Shown: one piece after another, positions 8,692 to 17,573 of the stretch
How the letters are laid out: every line of letters starts with the position of its first letter
Numbering within the stretch: position 1 is the first letter of the stretch
Assembly (NCBI GenBank): GCA_964406155.1
Contig: CAYOQR010000014.1
Coordinates: 23,476-87,475, forward strand
DNA length: 64,000 bases
Direction of reading: 5' to 3'
Source of the DNA: Dongia_B sp964406155
Lineage (GTDB): Bacteria > Pseudomonadota > Alphaproteobacteria > Dongiales > Dongiaceae
Made by a program: the position numbers and the translations under genes
Notes under the pieces: model-generated
What the model was told of the DNA's origin: nothing
The model's database searches: none
The model's input: the letters and a program-made list of their open reading frames with translations, nothing else

Positions 8692-9642
8692 ATGAATCAT
8701 GCGCAATTGCGGGCCTTTCATGCTGTGGCGACGGCCGGCAGCTTTTCCCGGGCGGCGGCGCAGATCGGACTTACCCAGCCGGCGCTCAGCCTGCAGGTTC
8801 GGGCCCTGGAACGGGCCCATGGCCTGCAGCTCATCCGCCGGACGGGCAACGGCGCGGCTTTGACCGATGCCGGCCGCACCCTGTTCGCCCTGACCCGGCA
8901 ATTGGCGGAGCTGGAGGCGGGGATCGAGCGCACCCTCGACAGCCTGCGAGATGTCAAGGCCGGCGAGCTGCGGCTGATGGCCGACAGTCCCTATGTTGGC
9001 ATGGAGGTGATCGGCGCCTTCGCAAGACGCCATCCGGCGGTGCAATTGAAGGTCCGGTTCGGCAATTCAACGGCGGCCTGGGAGGCCTTGCTGGAGCGTC
9101 TGGCCGATGCTGTCATCGTCTCCAATCCCAAGCCCGATGACCGGGTGACGGTGGTGCCTTTCGCGCGACAGCGTCTGGTGGCCCTGGTGCCCCGGGATCA
9201 CCCGCTTGCCGGGCACCAGCGCATTGCGATTACCCGCCTGGCTCAGGAGCGCGTCATCTGGCGCGAGGCAACCTCGGGCACCCAGCGCCTGGCGGAGATC
9301 GCCCTCGCCGAGGCCGGTGTCACCCTGCGCACGGCCATGCAGCTCGAAAGCCGCGAGGCGCTGCGCGAGGCGGTGGCGCAAGGGCTCGGCATCGGCTTCG
9401 CCACCGACCGGGAATCCGGCTGGGACGAACGAGTCCAGGCCCTGGTGCTCAGCGATGTGACGGCCGTCAATATCGACACCGTCTCCTGTCTCCACGGCGA
9501 TGCCGCCCGGCGCAGTGTCGCCGCTTTGCTGGCGGTGGCGAAAGAATGTGCCGTGAAGAATGGGCTGGGGGCGGAAAGCTTCCGGAAGGGCGGCTCAGGG
9601 AAGGGCGGCGCGGAAAAGCGGACAAAGAAAAAGGCCGGCTGA
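8692..9642 (+). CDS. LysR-family transcriptional regulator
   Basis: 316 residues. The N-terminal winged helix-turn-helix is clear (MNHAQLRAFHAVATAGSFSR, then AAAQIGLTQPALSLQVRALE), followed by a periplasmic-binding-like effector domain from about residue 90. The ATG at 8692 fits LysR length better than the GTG at 8683. Divergence from the DMGDH-like gene suggests it controls that gene, with an N-methylamine or glycine-related effector (inference). The C-terminal tail is low-complexity Gly/Lys-rich and partly made of a 15-bp tandem duplication. Confidence 0.92.
   Translation: MNHAQLRAFHAVATAGSFSRAAAQIGLTQPALSLQVRALERAHGLQLIRRTGNGAALTDAGRTLFALTRQLAELEAGIERTLDSLRDVKAGELRLMADSPYVGMEVIGAFARRHPAVQLKVRFGNSTAAWEALLERLADAVIVSNPKPDDRVTVVPFARQRLVALVPRDHPLAGHQRIAITRLAQERVIWREATSGTQRLAEIALAEAGVTLRTAMQLESREALREAVAQGLGIGFATDRESGWDERVQALVLSDVTAVNIDTVSCLHGDAARRSVAALLAVAKECAVKNGLGAESFRKGGSGKGGAEKRTKKKAG
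9584..9613 (+). repeat. 15-bp tandem duplication in the LysR C-terminus
   Basis: GGAAGGGCGGCTCAG and GGAAGGGCGGCGCGG are adjacent, matching at 12 of 15 bases and in frame, encoding the repetitive tail after residue 297. Confidence 0.7.
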
Positions 9643-9655
9643 CTAGGCCGACCTT
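9631..9655. terminator. Bidirectional terminator-like hairpin
   Basis: AAGGCCGGC and GCCGACCTT pair (one G-U) around a 7-nt loop. The hairpin is preceded by an A-rich run and followed by a pyrimidine/T-rich run. It overlaps the LysR stop and lies 34 bp from the atpF stop, suiting both convergent transcripts. Confidence 0.6.
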
Positions 9656-9688
9656 CTCTTCTTGCAGGTACTCTAGGTATCGTGCTGC

Positions 9689-10183
9689 TTAGTGCAGCTT
9701 GCGATTCAGTTCGGCGATCGACTGGTCGATCAGGCCGCTGGCCTTGCCGTCGTCCAGCGTATGGCCGAGCAGACGGATGGTGGCCGCGGTGGCGATATCG
9801 ACCGCTTCACGCCGCACCTCGGCCAAGGCATGCGCCTCGGCCTGGGCGATCTTTTCCAGGGCCGCCGTCTCACGACGGGCCAGGCTGGCATCCAGATTGG
9901 CCTTCGCCTCCTGGATCTCGCGCTGGGCCTGGACCTTGGCACTGGCGATGATGTCTTCCGCTTCGCGCAGGGCGTCACGCTGCTTGCGCTGATACTCCGC
10001 CAGCAGGGACTGGGCCTCGTCCTTCAGCTTCTGGGCTTCGTCGAGATCGGCCTTGATCTTGATCGAACGCTGATCGAGGAAGCCGGTCAAGCCGCGCCAG
10101 ATCTTCGGGCCGGCGAAGATGACGAAGATGGCGAGGCCGATTTCGACCCAAAAATGCGGATCTTGGATCATTTCTCCCATCAC
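9689..10183 (-). CDS. atpF: ATP synthase F0 subunit b
   Basis: 164 residues: one N-terminal membrane segment (about residues 11-27, WVEIGLAIFVIFAGPKIW) followed by a long charged, Ala/Gln/Glu-rich coiled coil forming the peripheral stalk that links F0 to F1. It overlaps the upstream b' gene by 4 nt (ATGA), consistent with b/b' heterodimer production. It is last in the F0 operon, as is usual in alphaproteobacteria where the F1 genes lie elsewhere. Confidence 0.93.
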   Translation of the reverse strand: MMGEMIQDPHFWVEIGLAIFVIFAGPKIWRGLTGFLDQRSIKIKADLDEAQKLKDEAQSLLAEYQRKQRDALREAEDIIASAKVQAQREIQEAKANLDASLARRETAALEKIAQAEAHALAEVRREAVDIATAATIRLLGHTLDDGKASGLIDQSIAELNRKLH

Positions 10184-10671
10184 GCGCGCTCCTTCAGCAC
10201 GGCATCGACCGAGCCGGCGGCGTCGCCGGAGTTGACCGAAATCCCGGTCAGCTTACTGGTCATGGCCGAGGCGATGTCGCCGGCGATGGTACGGATATCG
10301 GCCAGGGCTTCAGCCTTGCTCGCCTTGATCCGGCTTTCCGCCGCGGCGGTCTGCTCGGCCAGCTTCTTGGCGAAGTCAGCTTCACGGGCCGCGGTCGAGG
10401 CCGCGATGTCGTGCGCCGCCTGGGCCAGGGCGTCATGCGCCTGGGCCCGGGCATCGGCCATGGATTTCTGATAGGCTGCCAGGACCGCGTCGGCCTCGGC
10501 CTTCAGTTTTTCCGCCTTTTCCAGGTTGCCCTGGATGCGTTCCTCACGCTGCCCCAGCACCTTCGCCACGCGCGGCAGAACCAGGCGCGACATCAGCAGG
10601 TAGAGCAGAATGAAGGCAATCGCCAGCCAGAACAGCTGTGGCGAAAAGGATGTTGGGTCGAGCTGTGGCAT
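10180..10671 (-). CDS. atpF': ATP synthase F0 subunit b'
   Basis: 163 residues: a membrane segment at about residues 12-30 (LFWLAIAFILLYLLMSRLV), then VLPRVAKVLGQREERIQGNL and an extended coiled coil. This is the divergent second peripheral-stalk subunit typical of phototroph and alphaproteobacterial ATP synthases. It starts about 97 nt after atpE, with a hairpin in the gap, and overlaps atpF. Confidence 0.92.
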   Translation of the reverse strand: MPQLDPTSFSPQLFWLAIAFILLYLLMSRLVLPRVAKVLGQREERIQGNLEKAEKLKAEADAVLAAYQKSMADARAQAHDALAQAAHDIAASTAAREADFAKKLAEQTAAAESRIKASKAEALADIRTIAGDIASAMTSKLTGISVNSGDAAGSVDAVLKERA

Positions 10672-10731
10672 CGCTCCCTCTCCGCCACCGCGAGGCAGCC
10701 TTTCCGTTGGGGAGGTGTTCCCGGTTGGAAA

Positions 10732-10749
10732 GGCCGCGCTCGAGCGGCC
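10732..10749 (-). promoter_or_regulatory. Hairpin between atpE and atpF'
   Basis: GGCCGC and GCGGCC pair around 6 nt, followed on the minus strand by TTTCC. It could lower downstream transcription or protect atpE mRNA, matching the high c-subunit stoichiometry (inference). Confidence 0.35.
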
Positions 10750-10768
10750 AGATCAATCTGACGTGGTC

Positions 10769-10996
10769 TTAGGCGGCGAACAGAATGAGCATCGCCACGA
10801 CGAAGGCGATCAGACCGGTCGCTTCGACCAGCGCGAAGGTCAGCATCATGTTGCCGAACAGCTTCGCGGAGGCGGCCGGATTACGCAGCGCGCCGTTCAT
10901 GAAGTTGCCGAACAGGATGCCGAGGCCGATACCGGCGCCGCCCAGGGCGAGAGCAGCAATACCGGCGCCGATGTACTTCGCAGCTTGTGGATCCAT
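10769..10996 (-). CDS. atpE: ATP synthase F0 subunit c
   Basis: 75-residue hairpin proteolipid of the proton-driven rotor ring. Helix 1 has the glycine-rich packing motif GGAGIGLGILFG, the polar loop is RNPAA, and helix 2 carries the proton-binding Glu58 in FALVEATGL. Length and residues are those of a proton-type c subunit; the Na+-binding pattern is not evident. It lies between atpB and atpF'. Confidence 0.96.
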   Translation of the reverse strand: MDPQAAKYIGAGIAALALGGAGIGLGILFGNFMNGALRNPAASAKLFGNMMLTFALVEATGLIAFVVAMLILFAA

Positions 10997-11052
10997 TTTA
11001 GACGTTCCTCTTTTCGAAGTTTAAAGGTTGAAACTCGTGAACCAGACCGATC

Positions 11053-11808
11053 TCAGTGACTCATATGCACGGCGTCGTTGAGATAGATGCAAGTCAGGAT
11101 GGCAAACACATAGGCCTGCAGGCAGGCGATCAGGAATTCCAGGCCGATGATGGCGCTGATCGCAGCCACCGGCACCAGACCGGCGACATAGAAACCAGCG
11201 AAGGCCAGCGGCAGGACGAAGCTGCCGAGCACCACCAGCATGACGTGGCCGGCGACCATATTGGCGAACAGTCGGACCGACAGCGACATCGGGCGGATGA
11301 AGTAGGAGATGACCTCGATCGGTATCATCAGCGGCAGCAGCCAGACCGGCGCGCCCTTGGGAACGAAGAAGGAGAGGAAATGCAGGCCATGGCGGGCGAA
11401 GCCGATGATCGTCACGATGATGAAGACCATCATTGCCAAGGCGAAGGTGACAATGATGTGGCTGGTGACGGTGAAGGAACCCGGCAGCATGCCGAAGAGG
11501 TTACAGAACAGCACGAACATGAAGATCGAGAACACCCAGGGGAAGTACTTCCGCCCCTCGTTGCCGACATTCTCTTTCAGCATGTTGGCGATAAAATCGT
11601 AGAGGAATTCAACCAGGGCCTGCCAGCGACCGGGAACCACGGCCTGCTTGCGGATGCCGATCAGCATGAACAGCGTGATCGCCGCGACGGCGATGAACAT
11701 CCAGAGAGCAGAATTGTTGAAGGAGACGTCGTGGCCGCCGATATAAAGGTCGCCGCCGACATGGGTGATTTTGAACTGCTCAAGTGGGCTGTGATGCTCT
11801 GACGCCAC
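11053..11808 (-). CDS. atpB: ATP synthase F0 subunit a
   Basis: 251 residues with several hydrophobic helices and the stator arginine block PMSLSVRLFANMVAGH, which faces the c-ring glutamate. The GTG at 11808 was chosen because AAGGGAATGGGG precedes it and the protein then begins ASEHHSPLEQF, as in relatives. A TTG at 11832 is the longer alternative. It follows atpI in the operon. Confidence 0.94.
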   Translation of the reverse strand: MASEHHSPLEQFKITHVGGDLYIGGHDVSFNNSALWMFIAVAAITLFMLIGIRKQAVVPGRWQALVEFLYDFIANMLKENVGNEGRKYFPWVFSIFMFVLFCNLFGMLPGSFTVTSHIIVTFALAMMVFIIVTIIGFARHGLHFLSFFVPKGAPVWLLPLMIPIEVISYFIRPMSLSVRLFANMVAGHVMLVVLGSFVLPLAFAGFYVAGLVPVAAISAIIGLEFLIACLQAYVFAILTCIYLNDAVHMSH

Positions 11809-11910
11809 GATGCCGACCCCATTCCCTTTCAAGGGCCATCGGCCCCGGTTATCCGATCCAGACCAAGCGCAAGGCCGGTCCGGCCGCTGAATTCTTTCAA
11901 GCCTACTCGT

Positions 11911-12222
11911 TCAATCCTGGCGCCGCTGGAGATCCCTGGCGGTGCGCATGACATTCGAGATACCAGCCCCGAGCCCCAGGAACATGAGGATGATCATGAA
12001 CCAGGGCTTGGTACCGAGCCACAGGTCGATCAACCAACCGATACCCAGGCCGGCAACGATGCCGATGACCAGCTCCAGGCTCATTCGCATCCCGAGAGCG
12101 GTCATTCTGCTGTTACCGGCAGATTGCTGCTCCTGTTCACCGGAACCGCTGTCGACCCGCTCGCGTGCTGCTTTCAGCCGCGCGCCGAGCTCTTCCAGCT
12201 TTTCCGGGTTGTTCTCGGTCAT
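11911..12222 (-). CDS. atpI: ATP synthase accessory protein I
   Basis: 103 residues with a charged N-terminus and two membrane helices (about 48-66 and 70-92) carrying LGIGWLIDLWLGTKPWFMI, the AtpI/F0F1-ATPase-subunit pattern. It assists c-ring assembly. The ATG at 12222 is preceded by CGAGG at 8-nt spacing. It is the first gene of the operon, about 66 nt downstream of the predicted transcription start. Confidence 0.88.
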   Translation of the reverse strand: MTENNPEKLEELGARLKAARERVDSGSGEQEQQSAGNSRMTALGMRMSLELVIGIVAGLGIGWLIDLWLGTKPWFMIILMFLGLGAGISNVMRTARDLQRRQD

Positions 12223-12294
12223 CTGCGAAACCTCGAGACATCCCCTTGGCAAACGCCACCCCACGCCACCCCTCAGCAACGCGCAGGCGCGCGA

Positions 12295-12323
12295 AACATA
12301 CGGTTGGCCCTGACTCCTGTCAA
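12295..12323 (-). promoter_or_regulatory. Sigma-70 promoter of the F0 operon
   Basis: On the minus strand, TTGACA (12323-12318), a 17-nt spacer and TATGTT (12300-12295). A perfect -35 and four-of-six -10 with ideal spacing place the transcription start near 12288, ahead of atpI. Confidence 0.75.
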
Positions 12324-12454
12324 GTTGATTCCCGGAAAACTAACTATCTGAAAACGCTAACAAAAAGGCGTTTTGTCGCACCCAAAAAGGGGTGGGATTA
12401 AGGGCGCCGGGCCGGATGATCCGGCTCATCTCAAGGGGATAGCGGGCTTTTCCG

Positions 12455-12490
12455 CTCTCAGGTCGAAACGGGATCGTTCCGGCCTGAGAG
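12455..12490 (-). terminator. Long hairpin after smc
   Basis: CTCTCAGG and CCTGAGAG are perfect 8-bp arms, and the stem extends inward with one mismatch and one G-U pair. It lies 10 nt beyond the smc stop. There is no T-run, so intrinsic termination is uncertain. Confidence 0.4.
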
Positions 12491-12499
12491 CCGGATGTC

Positions 12500-15400
12500 T
12501 TAGCTCGCGGCCTTCAATTCCTCGACCTGCTGCAGGTCGACGGAAACGAGCTGGGAGATGCCGCGTTCGATCATGGTGACGCCGAACAGCCGGTCCATGC
12601 GGGCCATGGTCAGGCGGTGATGGGTGATCGTCAGGAAGCGGGTCGAGGTACGCTTCGCCAGGGTCTGGACCAAGTTGCAGAAGCGTTCCACGTTGGCGTC
12701 GTCGAGCGGGGCGTCGACCTCGTCCAGCACGCAGATCGGCGCCGGATTGACCATGAACACGGCGAAAAGCAAGGCGAGGGCGGTCAGGGCCTGCTCGCCG
12801 CCCGAGAGCAGCGACATGACCTGCAGGCGCTTGCCCGGCGGACTGGCGAGGATTTCCAGGCCGGCTTCCAACGGATCTTCCGCTTCGGTCAGCTTCAGAT
12901 GGGCCTTGCCGCCGCCGAAGAGGTCGGTGAACAGGCTCTCGAAATGGCCGTTAACCAGTTCGAAGGCGGCCAGCAGGCGCTCGCGGCCTTCGCGGTTCAG
13001 GCTGTTGATGCCTTGGCGCAGGCGGGAGATGGCGTTAATCAGGTCCGATTTCTCGGTCTGCATGCCGGTCAATTGCTGGTCGAGCTCGGTCGATTCGGCT
13101 TCGGCGCGCAAGTTGACCGGCCCGATATTCTCCCGTTCGCGGCTCAGGCGGTGCAGGCGCTGCTCGGTTTCGCCGCGATCGGGCAGTGGCTCGCCGGGTT
13201 CCAACTCGGCCATGCCCAGCACTTCCTCGGGCGAACATTCCAGCTTTTCGCGGATCCGCTCGGTCAGGGTCTGATAGGCCTCGTCCGCCTGGGCGATGGC
13301 CGCCTCGGCACGCACCTTGAATTCGCGCGCTTCGACCAGCTTGCCTTCCTCGCCCTTCAGGTTGCGGTCGGCGGCAGAGAGGGCTGCTTCCGCTTCGGCC
13401 AGGGTATCGGCCGCCTGCTGGCGGTTGACCGTCGCCGTCTCGATCAAATCGAGCAGGCTCATCTTCTGCTCGGCGATCTGCTCGGGCAGCATCGCCAAAC
13501 GTTCGACTTCCTCGATGATGTGTTCGCGGCGCTGGCCATAGGTGTCGAGCTGACGCTGCGCATTGGCGGCGCGGTTCTGCCAGCCATCGACGTCGCGGGC
13601 GATCGAGAGCAGGCGCTGCTGGCGCTGGTCCGCCTCGCGGCGCAGCCTTTCATCGGTGGCGCGGTATTCGACCAGCTTGCTGCGGCGCTCGGCCAGCAGG
13701 GGCCGCAATTCGGCGACCCGCACCTGCGCCGCCTGCAGATCCGGCAGATTGAGGATTTCGTCTTCCGCCGCCGCCTGTTCCATGGCGGCTTCGCTGATAT
13801 CGCCTTCGACCGACTGGGCCTGCTGGTCCAGGGCTTCGCGGCGCGAGCTGAGGCGCGACAGGGTCTGCTCCGCCCGGCTCAACTGCTCGCGCGCCTGGCG
13901 GGCAACGTTATAGGCATTCTGCAGCGTCTGGCGACTGGCCTGTTCGCGGCTGGTGAGCTCGGCAACCGCAGTTTTGGCCGCGTCATAGGCTTCCTGGGCC
14001 ATCAGCCAGGTCAGCTCGCTGTCTTCCAGCTCAACTTGCAGATCGGCGAGACGGTTCTTCTGCTTCATGCGCTGTACGGCGGCGGTCGGCGTGCCAGTGG
14101 CGACGCTGAGGCCGTCCCAGCGCACCATGGCGCCATCGCGCGTCACCAAGCGCTGGCCCTGGGCCAATTGCGACATGAGGTTCCGGGCAGTGGCTTCATC
14201 CGCCACCACGCCGATCTGGCTGAGGCGCCGCAGCAGGGCGGCGGGGCCGGTGACATGCTGCGCCATCGCCTCGACGCCGGCGGGCAGAGCCGGGGCATTC
14301 GGATCGGCCGGCAGGTCGCGCCAGTGGACAGGCGCGCCTTCGGTCAGCGAGGCCTGGAGATCGTCGCCGAGGGCGGCACCAAGCGCGGCTTCATAGCCGC
14401 TGGCAACCTGCAGGGAATCGACGACCGGCGGCCACATATCGGATTCGGCATTGGCCAGCAGATTGGTCAGCGCATCGATCTCGGCGCGCAGCCGGGCGCG
14501 CAAGGCCTCGGTGGTCTGCAGCTCGCCGCGCAACTGCGCTTCGCGCTCGGCGGCAGCGCTACGGCTGCCTTCCAGATCGGCGACCGCCTGCTGCGCCTGT
14601 TCCAGCTCCATCTCGGCCTGGCCGGCGGCATCGCGGGCGGCCAGCATCTCGATATCGTTGTCGATCTCGGCCGCGAGGCGTTCCTTTTCCAGGGCCACTT
14701 CGGAGGCGCGCATGCGCAGGCGGTCGAGGCGCACCGAGATGTCGCTGAGGCGGCGCTGCAGGGCCGACTGGCGGGCTTCGCCACTGGCCACATCCTGGGT
14801 CAGGCCCGAGAGCTCGGTCTCGCATTCCTCCACATCGGCCGTGGCGCTGGTGACGGCGCGGGCGGATTCCTCGGTCAGCGCCGCTTCGCTGGCGGCGATC
14901 TCCTCCAGCTCGGCGCGCTCCAGCATGAGCTGTTCCTGGGCTTGGACCGCGTCCTCGGCCAGGGCCTTCTCGCGCGCCGTGTCGTTCTCGATGTCACGCA
15001 ACTGGCGGTCGGCATCGGCGCGGGCGCCGGCGATGCGCTGCTCTTCCTGGTCGAGCTGGGCGCGGGCGATGGTGAGGCGCTGCAATTCGGCGGCGGCTTC
15101 CGCTTCCGTCCGGCGCAGATCGGGCAGGGCAAGTGCCGCTTCGCTCTGCTGGGTGGCGGCGATCACCGCCGAGCTGGTCAGCGAGACGACGGCATGTTCG
15201 GAGGCGGCCAGTGCCTGTTCGGCGGTTGCCCGGCGCTGCGAGGCGTCAGTCCATTGCAGATGGAAGAGGACGGCTTCGGCGCGGCGGATCTGGTCGTTCA
15301 GGTTGCGATAGCGCGACGCCTGCCGTGCCTGTTTCTTCAAACCCGAGAGCTGGCTTTCCAGGGTGACGATGACGTCGTCGAGGCGGGCCAGATTGGCTTC

Positions 15401-15964
15401 CGCCGCCTTCAAGCGCAATTCGGCCTCATGGCGCCGGGAATGCAGGCCGGTGATGCCGGCCGCTTCTTCCAGCAGGCCGCGACGGTCGGTCGGCTTGGCA
15501 TTGATGATGGCGCCGATGCGGCCTTGGCTGACCAAGGCCGTGGACTGGGCGCCGGTCGCGGCATCGGCGAAAAGCAGTTGCACGTCGCGGGCGCGGGCAT
15601 CCTTGCCGTTGACCTTGTAGCTTGAGCCCTCGCCGCGATCGATGCGGCGGGAGATTTCCAACTCATCGCTGTCGTTGAACTGCGCCGGTACCTTGCGGTC
15701 GCTGTTGTCGAGGCAGATCGTCACTTCGGCGACGTTGCGGGCGGGACGGTTGGCGCTGCCGCCGAAAATGACGTCGTCCATTTCGCTGCCGCGCATGCGC
15801 TTGGCCGAGGTTTCGCCCATGGCCCAGCGAAGCGCTTCCACCAGATTGGATTTGCCGCAGCCATTGGGTCCGACGATGCCGGTCATGCCCGGCTGGATGA
15901 GCAGCTCGGTATGGTCCACGAAGGACTTGAAGCCATGCAGTCGAAGTTTATTGAAATGAACCAA
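12500..15964 (-). CDS. smc: Chromosome segregation ATPase SMC
   Basis: 1154 residues, full length. The ABC head halves are at the ends: Walker A GPNGCGKS at 32-39, and near the C-terminus the signature LLSGGEQALTALALLF and Walker B CVLDEVDAPLDD. Between them are two long coiled coils and a hinge around residues 510-630. It compacts and segregates the chromosome with ScpA/B. It is co-oriented with the DsbA-like and dciA genes, a common alphaproteobacterial arrangement. Confidence 0.97.
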   Translation of the reverse strand: MVHFNKLRLHGFKSFVDHTELLIQPGMTGIVGPNGCGKSNLVEALRWAMGETSAKRMRGSEMDDVIFGGSANRPARNVAEVTICLDNSDRKVPAQFNDSDELEISRRIDRGEGSSYKVNGKDARARDVQLLFADAATGAQSTALVSQGRIGAIINAKPTDRRGLLEEAAGITGLHSRRHEAELRLKAAEANLARLDDVIVTLESQLSGLKKQARQASRYRNLNDQIRRAEAVLFHLQWTDASQRRATAEQALAASEHAVVSLTSSAVIAATQQSEAALALPDLRRTEAEAAAELQRLTIARAQLDQEEQRIAGARADADRQLRDIENDTAREKALAEDAVQAQEQLMLERAELEEIAASEAALTEESARAVTSATADVEECETELSGLTQDVASGEARQSALQRRLSDISVRLDRLRMRASEVALEKERLAAEIDNDIEMLAARDAAGQAEMELEQAQQAVADLEGSRSAAAEREAQLRGELQTTEALRARLRAEIDALTNLLANAESDMWPPVVDSLQVASGYEAALGAALGDDLQASLTEGAPVHWRDLPADPNAPALPAGVEAMAQHVTGPAALLRRLSQIGVVADEATARNLMSQLAQGQRLVTRDGAMVRWDGLSVATGTPTAAVQRMKQKNRLADLQVELEDSELTWLMAQEAYDAAKTAVAELTSREQASRQTLQNAYNVARQAREQLSRAEQTLSRLSSRREALDQQAQSVEGDISEAAMEQAAAEDEILNLPDLQAAQVRVAELRPLLAERRSKLVEYRATDERLRREADQRQQRLLSIARDVDGWQNRAANAQRQLDTYGQRREHIIEEVERLAMLPEQIAEQKMSLLDLIETATVNRQQAADTLAEAEAALSAADRNLKGEEGKLVEAREFKVRAEAAIAQADEAYQTLTERIREKLECSPEEVLGMAELEPGEPLPDRGETEQRLHRLSRERENIGPVNLRAEAESTELDQQLTGMQTEKSDLINAISRLRQGINSLNREGRERLLAAFELVNGHFESLFTDLFGGGKAHLKLTEAEDPLEAGLEILASPPGKRLQVMSLLSGGEQALTALALLFAVFMVNPAPICVLDEVDAPLDDANVERFCNLVQTLAKRTSTRFLTITHHRLTMARMDRLFGVTMIERGISQLVSVDLQQVEELKAAS

Positions 15965-16030
15965 GGCTCGCTATTCCCGTCTCGATGTCCGCACTCGCCG
16001 GTTATGCCGGCGCCGCCGAATACGCCGTCC

Positions 16031-16690
16031 TTACTTGGCCTTCGCCAGTTCGGCGTCGATCACGCTCTGAAACACGCTGAAATCCCGCGCCCCTTCCAGC
16101 TTCTGATCGTTGATCAGGAAGGTCGGGGTGGAATTGATCTGGTACTTCTCCTCGGCATCCTTGCGCGAGTTGATGATCTTCTGCTGCATGGTTTGATCCT
16201 GCAGGCATTGATTGAACTTCGTCTCGTCGATACCGGCGGTCTTGGCGATGTTCATCAGCGGCGGGATCGAATCCTCGACCAGCCAGGTTTCCTGGGACTT
16301 GAAGAGCATGTCGGTCATGGTGAGGAAACCGTCTTGCGGCAGGCAATGGGCCAGCAGCGAGGCCTGCAGTGCCGGCTTGTTCAGCGGATAGTCGCGCAGC
16401 ACCAGCTTCACCTTGCCGGTATCGATATAGGCTTTCTTGACCTGCGGCAGGATGTCTTCGGCGAAATGGGCGCAATGCGGGCAGCTCAGCGAATAATATT
16501 CGATCATCTGCACCGGCGCCTTGGGATCGCCGACAATGATGTCGTCGGGGCTGAGCTGCGGCACTTCGGCGATCTTGGTCGTGTCGATCGCCTGCGCCAC
16601 GGTGGGCTTCGGCCAGAACTGCCAGGCCGCCAGCGCGGCGATGACGACAGCGACAACGACTGCCAGGGCAACCAGAACCTTCTTGCTCAC
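16031..16690 (-). CDS. DsbA-family thiol:disulfide oxidoreductase
   Basis: 219 residues with an N-terminal membrane anchor or signal (KKVLVALAVVVAVVIAALAA) and a thioredoxin fold with active site CPHC in YYSLSCPHCAHF. The cis-Pro loop is STPTFLIN. It should act in the periplasm. A GTG at 16690 was chosen because AAAGGTG lies just upstream and a membrane segment follows at once; an ATG at 16738 gives a charged extension. It lies between dciA and smc. Confidence 0.88.
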   Translation of the reverse strand: MSKKVLVALAVVVAVVIAALAAWQFWPKPTVAQAIDTTKIAEVPQLSPDDIIVGDPKAPVQMIEYYSLSCPHCAHFAEDILPQVKKAYIDTGKVKLVLRDYPLNKPALQASLLAHCLPQDGFLTMTDMLFKSQETWLVEDSIPPLMNIAKTAGIDETKFNQCLQDQTMQQKIINSRKDAEEKYQINSTPTFLINDQKLEGARDFSVFQSVIDAELAKAK

Positions 16691-16917
16691 TTTTACACCT
16701 TTGTTACATCGCCAGCGGTTACGTCGGGGCCCGGCCATATGGATGCGTCATCCCGCCTCGCAGCCTAAACGGCCCGCCGGACACAATCCCACCCTGCCCG
16801 GTTTTGGCAGGATTCGGGGGGCGGTGCAAGCTTGGGCCGGCATGGCCGGTTATGCGGGCGGGGCCGGTTTTTACGAGTCATTCCGGCGGGTTAGGGATTC
16901 CGCCGAGTCGCGGCGAA

Positions 16918-17526
16918 TCAGCGCGGCGGGCCGCTTTTGCCACGTCGCTGGATGGCTTGGCCGAGTCGCCTGAGCACATCCTTGAGATCGCCATCGGCCA
17001 GGTTGGCGAGGGTTGCCTCGGTTGCCGCTTCCTCGGCTTGGGTCAAGGGCGGCGGGGCCGGCTTGGGGCGCGGGCGCCGTGACCGGATGGTGCCCTGGAC
17101 GATCTGCAACCGGGCGATGGCACGATAGCCGAAATAGCCGTTGATGCGTTCCAGGAGATACGGCGTCTGGTGCTGCACCTCGAGCGCCAGGGCGCCAATG
17201 CAGCGCAGGGTGAGGGTACCGTCCCGTCTTTCGCCCTTGGGGAAGCGCAATTTGTCCGGCTGGCAGCCGCGGGCGAGATCGGGGCCGGCGATTTCGGCCC
17301 AATGGGTGAGGAGGCCGGCTTCGGCGAAGCCACGGCTGCCCAACGCCGCCTTGGTGATGGCGGGGATTTCCGCGGCCAGGGCAGCGAAGCCGCCGCGCCG
17401 GGCGGTCTTCGGCCAGTCGGTGCGTCGACCGACAGCTTTGTCAGCCGGCTCGCCAGGCTGTTGCGAAGGCCGTTTCGGGGGCCGTTCTGCGGACCGGGGT
17501 GGCGTGTTTTTCGGATTTGTCGTCAT
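16918..17526 (-). CDS. dciA: DciA-family (DUF721) helicase-loader-like protein
   Basis: 202 residues. The DUF721 core spans roughly 60-145 (HWAEIAGPDLARGCQPDKLR, then LTLRCIGALALEVQHQTPYL). DciA proteins help load the replicative helicase DnaB in bacteria lacking DnaC. Both termini are basic and disordered-looking. The start faces mutY divergently with about 47 bp between them. Confidence 0.85.
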   Translation of the reverse strand: MTTNPKNTPPRSAERPPKRPSQQPGEPADKAVGRRTDWPKTARRGGFAALAAEIPAITKAALGSRGFAEAGLLTHWAEIAGPDLARGCQPDKLRFPKGERRDGTLTLRCIGALALEVQHQTPYLLERINGYFGYRAIARLQIVQGTIRSRRPRPKPAPPPLTQAEEAATEATLANLADGDLKDVLRRLGQAIQRRGKSGPPR

Positions 17527-17573
17527 CTTGCGGCAAGTCTATGGTGCGGCCCGCGATCGAAACAAGTCACAGC

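Noticed and set aside
12617..15625. 1000-codon open frame antisense to smc
   Set aside because: Low-complexity Gly/Gln/Leu composition mirrors the coiled-coil codons of smc; no domain is visible.
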